Positions 50,575 through 57,676 of a stretch of 64,000 nt of DNA are shown piece after piece. Every line of letters begins with the position of its first letter. Within the stretch, counting starts at the first letter, position 1. The notes under the pieces were generated by a model. The model ran no database searches. It was not told the DNA's origin and saw only the letters and a program-made list of their open reading frames with translations. The stretch comes from Mycolicibacterium austroafricanum (GTDB taxonomy: Bacteria > Actinomycetota > Actinomycetes > Mycobacteriales > Mycobacteriaceae). The position numbers and the translations under genes are program-made. The stretch spans positions 426,911 to 490,910 of the forward strand of contig NZ_HG964452.1 of NCBI RefSeq assembly GCF_000612725.1. Reading direction: 5' to 3'.

Positions 50575-50924
50575 CAGCATTCCCTTCGATAGATGGACAC
50601 AAGTGTCCTGATTGCGTTTTTCAAGCTTCCACAGACTAGCAGTCGGGGCCGCGTCCCGCGCACTGAGCGAGCGATTCATAAGGTGGCGGATTCCCGTAGT
50701 TTCGCGACGTTTATCCACGTCGCGTCCGACACGGATCGTCCCACCGGCACCCACCCGGGAAACCGCCCAATTCCCGATGGCGCCAACGCCTTTGACACCT
50801 GCCGACGATCTACGGGTGCTGACGGCCTGATCCTCGGGATTCTCCCAGTCTCCCCACAGCCAGGCCGCACGCGTTAAGTTTCGGGAACCCGGCACCACAC
50901 GCTGAAACGAAAGGGTCGACGTTC
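50575..50924. other. Divergent intergenic region between secreted protein and mscL
   Basis: No supported gene. It contains the inverted repeat at 50595-50608 and should hold promoters in both directions. Confidence 0.6.
50595..50608. promoter_or_regulatory. Inverted repeat in the leader of the small exported protein
   Basis: GGACACAAGTGTCC is made of perfect 6-bp arms around AA, 21 bp before the ATG at 50574 on the minus strand. It may be an operator or leader hairpin. Confidence 0.45.
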
Positions 50925-51359
50925 ATGTTGAAGGGGTTCAAAGAGTTCATCTCGCGAGGAAATGTCATCGATCTTGCGGTCGCGGTTGTCATCGGCGCCG
51001 CGTTCACCGGACTGGTGACCGCGTTCACCGAGAATGTCATCCAGCCGCTGATCGACCGGATCGGTGCGGGTCCTGACGCGGAGTACGGAATCCTGCGAAT
51101 TCCGTTGGGTGGGGATCAGTTCGTCGACCTGAACGCGGTGCTGTCGGCCGCCGTCAACTTCCTCATCGTGGCCGCGGTCATCTACTTCGTCATCGTCGTG
51201 CCGTTCAAGAAGCTCAAGGAGCGGGACAAGAAGGTCGAGTCGACGGAGACCGAGCTGACGCTTCTGACCGAAATCCGCGATCTTCTGCGCGACAACGCCG
51301 CCGACGCTGCGACGGGCCGACACGGCGGTACCGGCCCCCAGTCCCACGCCGACGAATGA
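50925..51359 (+). CDS. mscL: Large-conductance mechanosensitive channel
   Basis: MscL opens under membrane tension to protect against hypo-osmotic shock. The 144-residue protein has the classic MLKGFKEFISRGNVIDLAVAVVIGAAFTGLV (N-helix and TM1, gate-forming small residues) and a second segment VNFLIVAAVIYFVIVVPF, then a charged C-terminal helix. AAAGG precedes ATG 50925. A perfect hairpin follows. Confidence 0.97.
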   Translation: MLKGFKEFISRGNVIDLAVAVVIGAAFTGLVTAFTENVIQPLIDRIGAGPDAEYGILRIPLGGDQFVDLNAVLSAAVNFLIVAAVIYFVIVVPFKKLKERDKKVESTETELTLLTEIRDLLRDNAADAATGRHGGTGPQSHADE

Positions 51360-51376
51360 GACGGTCCACTGGATAC

Positions 51377-51411
51377 GAAATGGCCCCCGGCTCGTCGCCG
51401 GGGGCCATTTC
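51377..51411. terminator. Bidirectional terminator between mscL and mspA
   Basis: GAAATGGCCCCCGG and CCGGGGGCCATTTC form a perfect 14-bp stem around CTCGTCG, flanked by AAAT/ATTT. It ends the convergent mscL and porin genes. Confidence 0.88.
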
Positions 51412-51425
51412 TGTAGAGCCTTGGG

Positions 51426-52055
51426 TCAGTTCATGTTCCAGGGCGCGCCGTAGGTGGTGACGCTGTCACCGGTCGACGAGATCAGGCGGGCGAACGGACG
51501 CAGCAGCACACCACCGGCAGCACCGGTCACCGTGCCGTGGGCGTTGGACACCGCCACCGAGCCACCGGGGCCGGCGACATCGACGGAGAAGGTCGCGACC
51601 TCCTGGATACCCGGGCCGTTACCCAGGTCAGCCGAGATCGACACACCCGGGAACAGCGGCGGGGTCACGATGCTGTCAGCCAGGTTGCCGTCCAGGCCCC
51701 AGCCGTCGAACGCGATGTTCGGGGTGGTGTAGCTGAAGTTGATGCCCACACCCAGCGACCACGGGAAGCCGACCTGGTAGCCCAGCTCCAGCGTGCCCTC
51801 GAAATCGTCGGCACCCTCGCCGGCCACGATGTAGGTCGCCTTGCCGGAGTGGAACCACTCACGGGTCAGACGGTTACGGTCCAGCGGAAAAACGCCGTTG
51901 AGGAACGTGTCCCACTGCTGGACGGTCAACGTCCGGCCCTGACCGTCGACCAGGCTCAACTCATTGTCCAGCCCTGCGTGAGAGGTGCCAGTGCTCACGA
52001 ACAACGCTGCGATGGACGCCACCACCGCGATCAGCACCCGACTGATTGCCTTCAT
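51426..52055 (-). CDS. mspA: MspA-family outer membrane porin
   Basis: MspA porins form octameric pores in the mycolate outer membrane for nutrient uptake. The 209-residue precursor has a signal peptide ending TSHA, and the mature chain begins GLDNELSLVDGQGRTLTVQQWDTF. Rim and barrel stretches match MspA, but the constriction-loop region reads PNIAFDGWGLDGNLADS, two residues shorter than MspA with one of its paired aspartates replaced. ATG 52055 follows AGGGAGAAG. A 9-bp inverted repeat at 52149 lies 94 bp upstream. Confidence 0.94.
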   Translation of the reverse strand: MKAISRVLIAVVASIAALFVSTGTSHAGLDNELSLVDGQGRTLTVQQWDTFLNGVFPLDRNRLTREWFHSGKATYIVAGEGADDFEGTLELGYQVGFPWSLGVGINFSYTTPNIAFDGWGLDGNLADSIVTPPLFPGVSISADLGNGPGIQEVATFSVDVAGPGGSVAVSNAHGTVTGAAGGVLLRPFARLISSTGDSVTTYGAPWNMN

Positions 52056-52443
52056 CTTCTCCCTAGCTCTGTCGTACGAAGTCCCGGTCGGGGCTTCGTA
52101 GTGTCCGTGCCTGGCTCTACCGCTACACCACACACCTCGCAAGAGGATCATGTGAGGGGAATTAAAAACCTCACATGTCGGTCTTACGATTCACTCATCG
52201 TTGACACGAGGAACATAACGGGGGGGCATCAGACCGGCAACGCGTAGCCCCGGTGGTACAAAACGGGACGCAACGCCGCGCGTCGTTTGCTGAGGTATCC
52301 CCGACGGCCGCTGACCCCTTCCGTGCGACGACGGAGTGTGGTCGGAGAGAACGTCGCAGATTGTGACCCCGCACCGACGTATTCGTCGACGGTGAGGCAA
52401 CCGTTACGGGATGCACCTGGTGGTGCTACTGCGAAATCACAGG
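52056..52443. other. Porin upstream region
   Basis: No supported gene; it is the leader and promoter region of mspA and contains the inverted repeat at 52149-52177. I see no other strong element. Confidence 0.6.
52149..52177. promoter_or_regulatory. 9-bp inverted repeat upstream of mspA
   Basis: CATGTGAGG (52149-52157) and CCTCACATG (52169-52177) are perfectly complementary around an AT-rich 11-nt spacer, 94 bp upstream of the porin ATG. It fits an operator for a dimeric regulator. Confidence 0.62.
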
Positions 52444-52602
52444 TCAGTCATGGTGAGGCGGGACGTTGTCCCGCAGCCAGCGATCACGCTCGGCGTCGTC
52501 GCCCGGCGAGACCGGGTCCCGCTCATCAGCCGTTACCTCGGGTAATGCGTCACCGAAGACCCTGTTAACTAGGTCTCGCGGCCGCTTCGGAAGCTGTGTC
52601 AC
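52444..52602 (-). CDS. Small conserved-looking protein (52 residues)
   Basis: GTG 52602 opens a 52-codon frame with GGAG 7 bp upstream and ends in TGA. The protein begins VTQLPKRPRDLVNRVFGD and ends DDAERDRWLRDNVPPHHD. It is highly charged, has no signal or membrane segment, and its codon use is regular (GC-rich third positions). I recall short mycobacterial proteins ending in RWLRxNxPPHH-like motifs, but this cannot be checked here. A perfect CRP palindrome starts 12 bp upstream of the start codon, which adds to the case that this is a real, regulated gene. Confidence 0.75.
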   Translation of the reverse strand: MTQLPKRPRDLVNRVFGDALPEVTADERDPVSPGDDAERDRWLRDNVPPHHD

Positions 52603-52613
52603 AGCGCGACTCC

Positions 52614-52633
52614 AGTGTGACTAAGATCACACT
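52614..52633. promoter_or_regulatory. CRP (cAMP receptor protein) site
   Basis: TGTGACTAAGATCACA (52616-52631) matches the mycobacterial CRP consensus TGTGA-N6-TCACA perfectly, and symmetry extends to AGTGTGA/TCACACT. It is 12-31 bp upstream of the small gene's start at 52602, a position more likely to repress than to activate. Confidence 0.85.
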
Positions 52634-52700
52634 TTACACACACTTGCCGTTCACCTGCGCGTAACACTGCAGGTCGCCCGCTGTTACAGCAACGCCGATC

Positions 52701-52731
52701 GGCGCGGGGCAGTAAGTGCTGCCACCGCGCC
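52701..52731. terminator. Hairpin downstream of moaB
   Basis: GGCGCGGGGCAG and CTGCC-A-CCGCGCC pair with one bulged base around TAAGTG, 44 bp after the moaB stop on the minus strand. No U-tract is present. Confidence 0.6.
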
Positions 52732-52774
52732 ATCGCGCCCACGTTTCGGGTAAACGTCAGCGTGAACAAGCCGC

Positions 52775-53302
52775 TTAGATCTCCAAACTGGATAGCTGAG
52801 CGATGACCTGACCCGCCAGCGGGCCCAGGGTGGCCATGCCGTCGCGGACCGCTGCGCGGGAGCCGGCGAGGTTGACCACCAGAGTGCTGCCGGAGATGCC
52901 GGCCAAGCCGCGGGAGACGCCGGCATCGATGATGCCCGCCGAGAGCCCGGACGCCCGCAGCGCCTCCGCGATCCCCAACAGTTCTCTATCGAGAAGCTCC
53001 CGGGTCGACTCCGGCGTGACGTCGCGCGGCGTCACGCCGGTGCCGCCGACGGACACGACCAGGTCGACGCCGCCGATGACGGCGGTGTTCAGTGCGTTGC
53101 GGATCTCCACCTCGTCGGAGGACACCACGACCACGCCGTCGACAACGAATCCGGCCTCGCCGAGCAGTTCGGTGACCAGCGGGCCGCTGTGGTCCTCTTC
53201 GTCGCCGTGGGCGGTGCGGTCATCGACGACCACGACCAACGCACGACCGACCAACGCTTGAGGCTGTTCCATGAGCTCAACCGTATATCTCGGCGCAGTC
53301 AT
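52775..53302 (-). CDS. moaB2: MogA/MoaB-family molybdopterin-type protein
   Basis: This 175-residue protein of the MoaB/MogA fold has ALVVVVDDRTAHGDEEDHSGPLVTELL, DLVVSVGGTGVTPRDVTPE and VVNLAGSRAAVRDGM. The family adenylylates molybdopterin, or in some proteins has lost this. It corresponds to moaB2 (Rv0984) next to pepD-mprAB. ATG 53302 and ATG 53272 are both possible; the latter gives MEQPQALVGRALVV. GGTGVTPRD keeps the Asp expected for activity. Whether it contributes to molybdenum cofactor here is uncertain. Confidence 0.9.
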   Translation of the reverse strand: MTAPRYTVELMEQPQALVGRALVVVVDDRTAHGDEEDHSGPLVTELLGEAGFVVDGVVVVSSDEVEIRNALNTAVIGGVDLVVSVGGTGVTPRDVTPESTRELLDRELLGIAEALRASGLSAGIIDAGVSRGLAGISGSTLVVNLAGSRAAVRDGMATLGPLAGQVIAQLSSLEI

Positions 53303-53379
53303 CGGTGCAGCCACACGGGGCCGAATGTCGCCGCCGGGGCGGCTACCCCGGTCCGGACGATCCTGCCCGGCGGCCAGCC

Positions 53380-54750
53380 TCACTGGCCGGCCTTGCCGAG
53401 CGTGACGTCCAGCGACTGCGACTTGCCCGCCGGATCGAGGTAGGTCAGCGTCACCTTGTCACCGGGCGCCTTGGACCGCACCGCGGCCACCAACGCGTCC
53501 GCACTGTTGATCAGCCGGTCGTCGACCTTGGTGACGATCACGCCGCTGGGCAGTCCCGCGGCCGACGCCGCCCCGCCTGCGGTGACCTCGACGATCTTGG
53601 CGCCGTCGACGCCGGCCTCGTTGCCGACCTGGACGCCCAGCGAGGCGCGCGACGCGGAGCCGGTCTGGATGATCTCGTCGGCGATCCGCTTGGCCTGGTC
53701 GACCGGGATCGCGAAGCCCAGACCGATCGAACCGCCCTGCTGTGCGCCCGCGTCGGCACCCATCGTGGCGATCGCCGAGTTGATGCCGACCAGTTCGCCG
53801 TTCATGTTGACCAGAGCCCCGCCGGAGTTACCGGGGTTGATCGCGGCATCGGTCTGGATGGCGTCGAGCACGGTGTTCTGGTTGCGCGCGTCGCCGCCGG
53901 CGGCCACCGGCCGGTTCAGCGCGCTGATGATGCCGGTGGTGACGGTGCCCTCCAGCCCGAGCGGTGAGCCGATGGCGACCACGTCCTGGCCGACCCGCAG
54001 ATCTGCCGAGGACCCGACGGTGATGGGGGTAAGGCCGGACACGTTCTGGGCGCGGACCACCGCGATGTCACTGCTGGGGTCGGCGCCGATCACCGTGAAC
54101 GGTGCGGTCTTGCCGTCGGCGAAGGTGACCTTGGTCTTCGCCGGGCCTCCGGGTTCGCCCGCGGCACCTGCGGCGGTGGCGACGACGTGGTTGTTGGTCA
54201 GGATCAGCCCGTCGGTCGACAGGATCACCCCGGAGCCCTCCTCCGATGCCCGGCCCTGGCTGACCTCGAGCTTGACCACGCTGGGCACCACCGCGGCGGC
54301 CACCGCCTCCACCGAACCCGCCGGCACGCTCGCGGCGGGCATGCCGGGCGCCGCGCCTGACGCGCTGATGCCCGGGACGCCGTGGTCGGGGTGCACCAGC
54401 ATCGCGACGCCGCCACCGATACCCCCGGAGACAAGTGCGACCGCGACCGCGCCGGCAGCCAAAGCCGTTGCACGGGAGCCCTTCCGAGGCTGCCGCGGAG
54501 GGGTCACAGGCACACCGGGGCGCGGGTGGTGACCGGGACCGGACGGCATGGGAGCGCCGGCATACGGATCGTAGGGCGCCCGGAACGCCTGGCGCTGCTG
54601 CTCGGTGGCGTACCGCCAATCCCAACCGCCGCTACCCTGCTGCTCGTAGGACCCCGTCCGCGGTCCAGCATGACCGGGGGGCACCTGCCCGGGATATCCG
54701 GACTGGCGACCCGGTTGCGGAGTCGGCGAGTAACTGGGCTGGTTCGTCAT
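53380..54750 (-). CDS. pepD: HtrA-like serine protease PepD
   Basis: The 456-residue protein has a Pro/Gly/Gln-rich cytoplasmic lead (residues 1-90), one membrane segment (about 97-117), a trypsin-like domain with His in TNNHVVATA, Asp in DPSSDIAVVRA and Ser in NPGNSGGALV, and a C-terminal PDZ domain (SLGVQVGNEAGVDGAKIVE to the end). It degrades or refolds envelope proteins. By position it is Rv0983 (HtrA2/PepD), in the MprAB regulon; a box matching the mprA-upstream repeat lies 79 bp upstream of its start at 54829-54846. ATG 54750. Confidence 0.95.
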   Translation of the reverse strand: MTNQPSYSPTPQPGRQSGYPGQVPPGHAGPRTGSYEQQGSGGWDWRYATEQQRQAFRAPYDPYAGAPMPSGPGHHPRPGVPVTPPRQPRKGSRATALAAGAVAVALVSGGIGGGVAMLVHPDHGVPGISASGAAPGMPAASVPAGSVEAVAAAVVPSVVKLEVSQGRASEEGSGVILSTDGLILTNNHVVATAAGAAGEPGGPAKTKVTFADGKTAPFTVIGADPSSDIAVVRAQNVSGLTPITVGSSADLRVGQDVVAIGSPLGLEGTVTTGIISALNRPVAAGGDARNQNTVLDAIQTDAAINPGNSGGALVNMNGELVGINSAIATMGADAGAQQGGSIGLGFAIPVDQAKRIADEIIQTGSASRASLGVQVGNEAGVDGAKIVEVTAGGAASAAGLPSGVIVTKVDDRLINSADALVAAVRSKAPGDKVTLTYLDPAGKSQSLDVTLGKAGQ

Positions 54751-54828
54751 GTCGCTGCAGTGCTCTTCCTGGAGTCGGTGTCGTCACTTGGAACAACGAA
54801 GGTTGCTAGCTCAGCGTGCCCAAACGGG

Positions 54829-54846
54829 CTGAGAATCGGCTTAGAG
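54829..54846. promoter_or_regulatory. MprA box upstream of pepD
   Basis: CTGAGAATCGGCTTAGAG has two 7-bp direct repeats at an 11-bp period, matching 15 of 18 bases of the box at 57157-57174 ahead of mprA. Tandem 11-bp-spaced repeats suit an OmpR-family dimer. Confidence 0.7.
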
Positions 54847-54990
54847 AAGGATTTCCATTCCGACAACATTCGAGCGCACCCCCTGCCGCGTCCCTGTGGA
54901 AGACCCTGTCAGTGTCCGTGTCAAGGCCCCTGTCAATCATCACCAACGGTGCTCACGAACACGCCCGTGAAGCACCCCGCGTGTCGCGAT

Positions 54991-56445
54991 CTACCGCTCG
55001 GCCTCGTCGGAGCCGGCCGGGGAGGGGCGTCCGGGCAGCACCACGTGCATGGCCGTGCCGGGGGGTGTGCCGCCGGGCACTGTGTCCTCGATGCGCAGCG
55101 TGCCGCCGTGCTTGAGCACCACCTGCTTGACGATCGCCAGCCCGAGCCCGGATCCCGGCATGCTTCTGGCCGAGGTCGACCGGAAGAACCGTTCGAAGAC
55201 CAGTGCGCGTTCCTGCGGGGGAATCCCGGGACCGCGGTCGGAGACCACCAGCTCGGCGTGCAGTGCGTCGATCTGAGTGAGGCCGACGCCGACCCGTCCG
55301 CCCGGCGGGCTCCATTTCGCGGCGTTGTCGAGCAGGTTGAGCACGGCACGGCCCAACCCCGCCGCATCGCCGTAGACCTGCCACGGCGTGACCGCGACGT
55401 CGAACTGGATGTCGTTGCGGCGCCTGCGAACCCGCTCCAGCGAGCGATCGATGACCTCGGTGATCTCGACCGTCTCGTGGACCGCGTTGCCTGCGTCGTC
55501 GCGCGTGAGATCCACCAGATCGCCGACGAGCGTGGACATCTCCTCGATCTGGGCGATGACATCGGTGCGCAGCTCCGCCATGTCCTCTTCGGGGATCCGC
55601 GGCGCGCCGGGCTTCATCGACTCCATGAGCAGTTCGACGTTGGTGCGCAGCGACGTAAGCGGGGTGCGAAGTTCGTGGCCCGCATCGGTCACCAGACGTG
55701 CCTGACGCTCCCGGGATTCGGCGAGTGCCCGCAGCATCATGTTGAAAGTCTCGGTGAGACGGGCGAGTTCGTCATTACCGATGACCGGTATCGGGCGTAG
55801 GTCGTCGGTGCGGGCGACGCGTTCGGCGGCCTGCGTCAGTCGGCCCACCGGCCGCAGGCCCGCGCTGGCGACCATGCCACCGGCGATCGCGGCGACGGCC
55901 ACACCGAGCCCACCGACGATGAGCAGAACGGTGCCGAGCCTTTTCAGCACCTTCCCGGTCGGGACCAGGCTCTTGGAGAGCAGCAACGTATTGCCGCTGG
56001 CGAGTTGGATGGCGAGAACCCGCTGATGTTCGACGGTGCGCAACGACAACACCAGCGTGCCGTCCATCACGTCCTGCTCGGGCGGACCCACGGGCAGCGT
56101 CTGCCCCTGCTGGTTGGCGGTGTACTTGCTGCGGCCGGGGATGTAGAACATCGCGTTCATGTCCGAATACGCGGTGCCCTCGATGGCCTTGCCGGGGTCG
56201 ACATCCAGTGAACGGCTCTCGATGAGCATCTGCGCGCGGCTGCGGAGCTGGTTGTCGATGTCGTCGTAGAGCGCCCGCGAGACCACCGCATACACGGCGA
56301 CCGCCATCAGCACGACGGAGATCACCACCATCGACATCGCCAGCAGCATCACCCGCCATCTCAGCGACACCGAACTGGCCGGGTGGGTGGGCGCAGGCGG
56401 GCCTGGGGGTTGCCCGGGCCACCGCCCGGCGTTGTCGGCAGCCAT
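54991..56445 (-). CDS. mprB: Sensor histidine kinase MprB
   Basis: This 484-residue kinase has two membrane segments (about residues 30-55 and 165-190) around an extracytoplasmic domain, a HAMP region (LRPVGRLTQAAERVARTDDLRPI), the HisKA motif VTDAGHELRTPLTSLRTN with phosphoaccepting His near 250, and HATPase motifs (LLDNAAKWSPPGG, DRGPGIP, GSGLGLAIVK). It senses envelope stress with the DnaK-linked extracellular domain and phosphorylates MprA. The ATG overlaps the mprA stop by one base (TGATG), so the pair is co-translated. Confidence 0.96.
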   Translation of the reverse strand: MAADNAGRWPGQPPGPPAPTHPASSVSLRWRVMLLAMSMVVISVVLMAVAVYAVVSRALYDDIDNQLRSRAQMLIESRSLDVDPGKAIEGTAYSDMNAMFYIPGRSKYTANQQGQTLPVGPPEQDVMDGTLVLSLRTVEHQRVLAIQLASGNTLLLSKSLVPTGKVLKRLGTVLLIVGGLGVAVAAIAGGMVASAGLRPVGRLTQAAERVARTDDLRPIPVIGNDELARLTETFNMMLRALAESRERQARLVTDAGHELRTPLTSLRTNVELLMESMKPGAPRIPEEDMAELRTDVIAQIEEMSTLVGDLVDLTRDDAGNAVHETVEITEVIDRSLERVRRRRNDIQFDVAVTPWQVYGDAAGLGRAVLNLLDNAAKWSPPGGRVGVGLTQIDALHAELVVSDRGPGIPPQERALVFERFFRSTSARSMPGSGLGLAIVKQVVLKHGGTLRIEDTVPGGTPPGTAMHVVLPGRPSPAGSDEAER

Positions 56446-57140
56446 CAGGGCGGTGTCTCACGCAGCACGTATCCCACGCCCCGCACCGTGTGGATGAGCC
56501 GCGGCTCGCCTTCTGCCTCTGTCTTTCTGCGCAGATAGCCGACGTAGACCTCGAGAGCGTTGCCCGATGTGGGGAAGTCGAAGCCCCACACCTCTTCCAG
56601 AATCCTGCTTCGGGTCAACACCCGTCGCGGGTTGGCGATCAGCATCTCCAGCAGCGAGAACTCGGTGCGGGTCAGGCTGATCGGCCGGTCGCCGCGGGTC
56701 ACCTCTCGGGTGACGGGGTCCAGGGACAGGTCCGAGAACGTCATCGCCGCCGACTCACCTTCCCCGTCGTCGGGGGTGGTGCGACGCAGCAACGCGCGCA
56801 TCCGGGCGAGCAACTCTTCCAGCGCGAACGGCTTCGGCAGGTAGTCGTCGGCCCCGGCGTCCAGACCGGCGACCCGCTCCGACACCGAATCACGCGCGGT
56901 CAGAACCAGGATCGGAAGGTCGTCACCGGTGCTGCGGAGCTGGCGGCAGACCTCGAGGCCGTCGAGCCTGGGCATCATCACGTCGAGCACGACCGCGTCG
57001 GGCCGATCGCTGGCTATCAGATCGAGAGCTTCACGGCCGTCCTGGGCCAGCTCCACCGAATAACCATTGAACGACAGCGAGCGGCGCAGGGATTCGCGCA
57101 CCGCGCGATCGTCATCAACGACAAGAATGCGCACTGGCAC
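56445..57140 (-). CDS. mprA: Response regulator MprA
   Basis: This 231-residue OmpR-family regulator has a receiver domain with acid pocket DDD near residues 10-12, phosphoacceptor Asp53 in [12 protein letters not shown], and switch Lys in [11 protein letters not shown], then a winged-helix domain (about 130-231) with [21 protein letters not shown] and [17 protein letters not shown]. It controls sigE, pepD and its own operon. GTG 57140 is used; GTG 57134 is possible. A strong direct-repeat MprA box lies 17 bp upstream. Confidence 0.97.
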   Translation of the reverse strand: MPVRILVVDDDRAVRESLRRSLSFNGYSVELAQDGREALDLIASDRPDAVVLDVMMPRLDGLEVCRQLRSTGDDLPILVLTARDSVSERVAGLDAGADDYLPKPFALEELLARMRALLRRTTPDDGEGESAAMTFSDLSLDPVTREVTRGDRPISLTRTEFSLLEMLIANPRRVLTRSRILEEVWGFDFPTSGNALEVYVGYLRRKTEAEGEPRLIHTVRGVGYVLRETPP

Positions 57141-57156
57141 AGTCTCAACCCGATGT

Positions 57157-57174
57157 CTGAGAGTGGGCTGAGAG
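57157..57174. promoter_or_regulatory. MprA box upstream of mprA
   Basis: CTGAGAGTGGGCTGAGAG contains two identical CTGAGAG units, 11 bp apart, 17 bp upstream of the mprA start. It matches the pepD box and supports autoregulation. Confidence 0.75.
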
Positions 57175-57206
57175 GCACGCCGCCAATTGGGCGTCTTCCC
57201 TCAGAC

Positions 57207-57380
57207 TTAGCGGCGGTCGAGGTCGATCAGGCCAAGGCGGGCGGCCTTGAGCAGACGACGGGGCACCTTGCGCTGCTGACCTGCGACGGTGACACCGACG
57301 AGGTTGGTCGCGGTGGCCTTCCACTGCGCGCGCCGGCTACGGGTGTTCGCGCGCGACATCCTGCGCTTCGGCACAGCCAT
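57207..57380 (-). CDS. rpmF: 50S ribosomal protein bL32
   Basis: The 57-residue protein starts [20 protein letters not shown], the diagnostic bL32 opening, and is rich in Lys and Arg. The cysteine zinc pairs found in some L32 forms are absent ([17 protein letters not shown]), so this is the C-minus form. ATG 57380. In M. tuberculosis, rpmF (Rv0979A) also sits upstream of mprA. It is divergent from the AtuA operon. Confidence 0.96.
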
Positions 57381-57633
57381 GATCGAGAACTCCATCTATC
57401 GGGGTGATATCCGAGGTTGCACTGCCTGCGGGCCTGGACCGGCCGGGCGCTGGCAATTGTCGTTCAGGATAGCCGGTGAGCTGGGTGGGCTCCAAACTCG
57501 GCAACTTGACCTCGCCCGGTGGGCGTCCGGACCGCGGTATCAGCGGAAACGCCCGGTAGTCCGGCACCGGCATCGCAGACTGGACCACACCAACCCGCGC
57601 GGAACCCTTGACGCGATACCGCCGGTACCCGAT

Positions 57634-57649
57634 AACCTACCGGTTGGTT
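57634..57649. promoter_or_regulatory. TetR-type operator before the AtuA operon
   Basis: AACCTACCGGTTGGTT is an almost perfect palindrome (one mismatched pair), 28 bp upstream of the start at 57677. TACCGGTTGGT-like sequences are typical of TetR-family operators of catabolic genes. The regulator is outside the window. Confidence 0.6.
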
Positions 57650-57676
57650 GGTCGGGACCTGACGACAGGAGTGTGC

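Noticed and set aside
52287..52568. Plus-strand 93-codon frame near the porin region
   Set aside because: It is antisense to the better supported 52-residue gene and has shadow-like composition (ARRRRPARPGPAHQPLPR).
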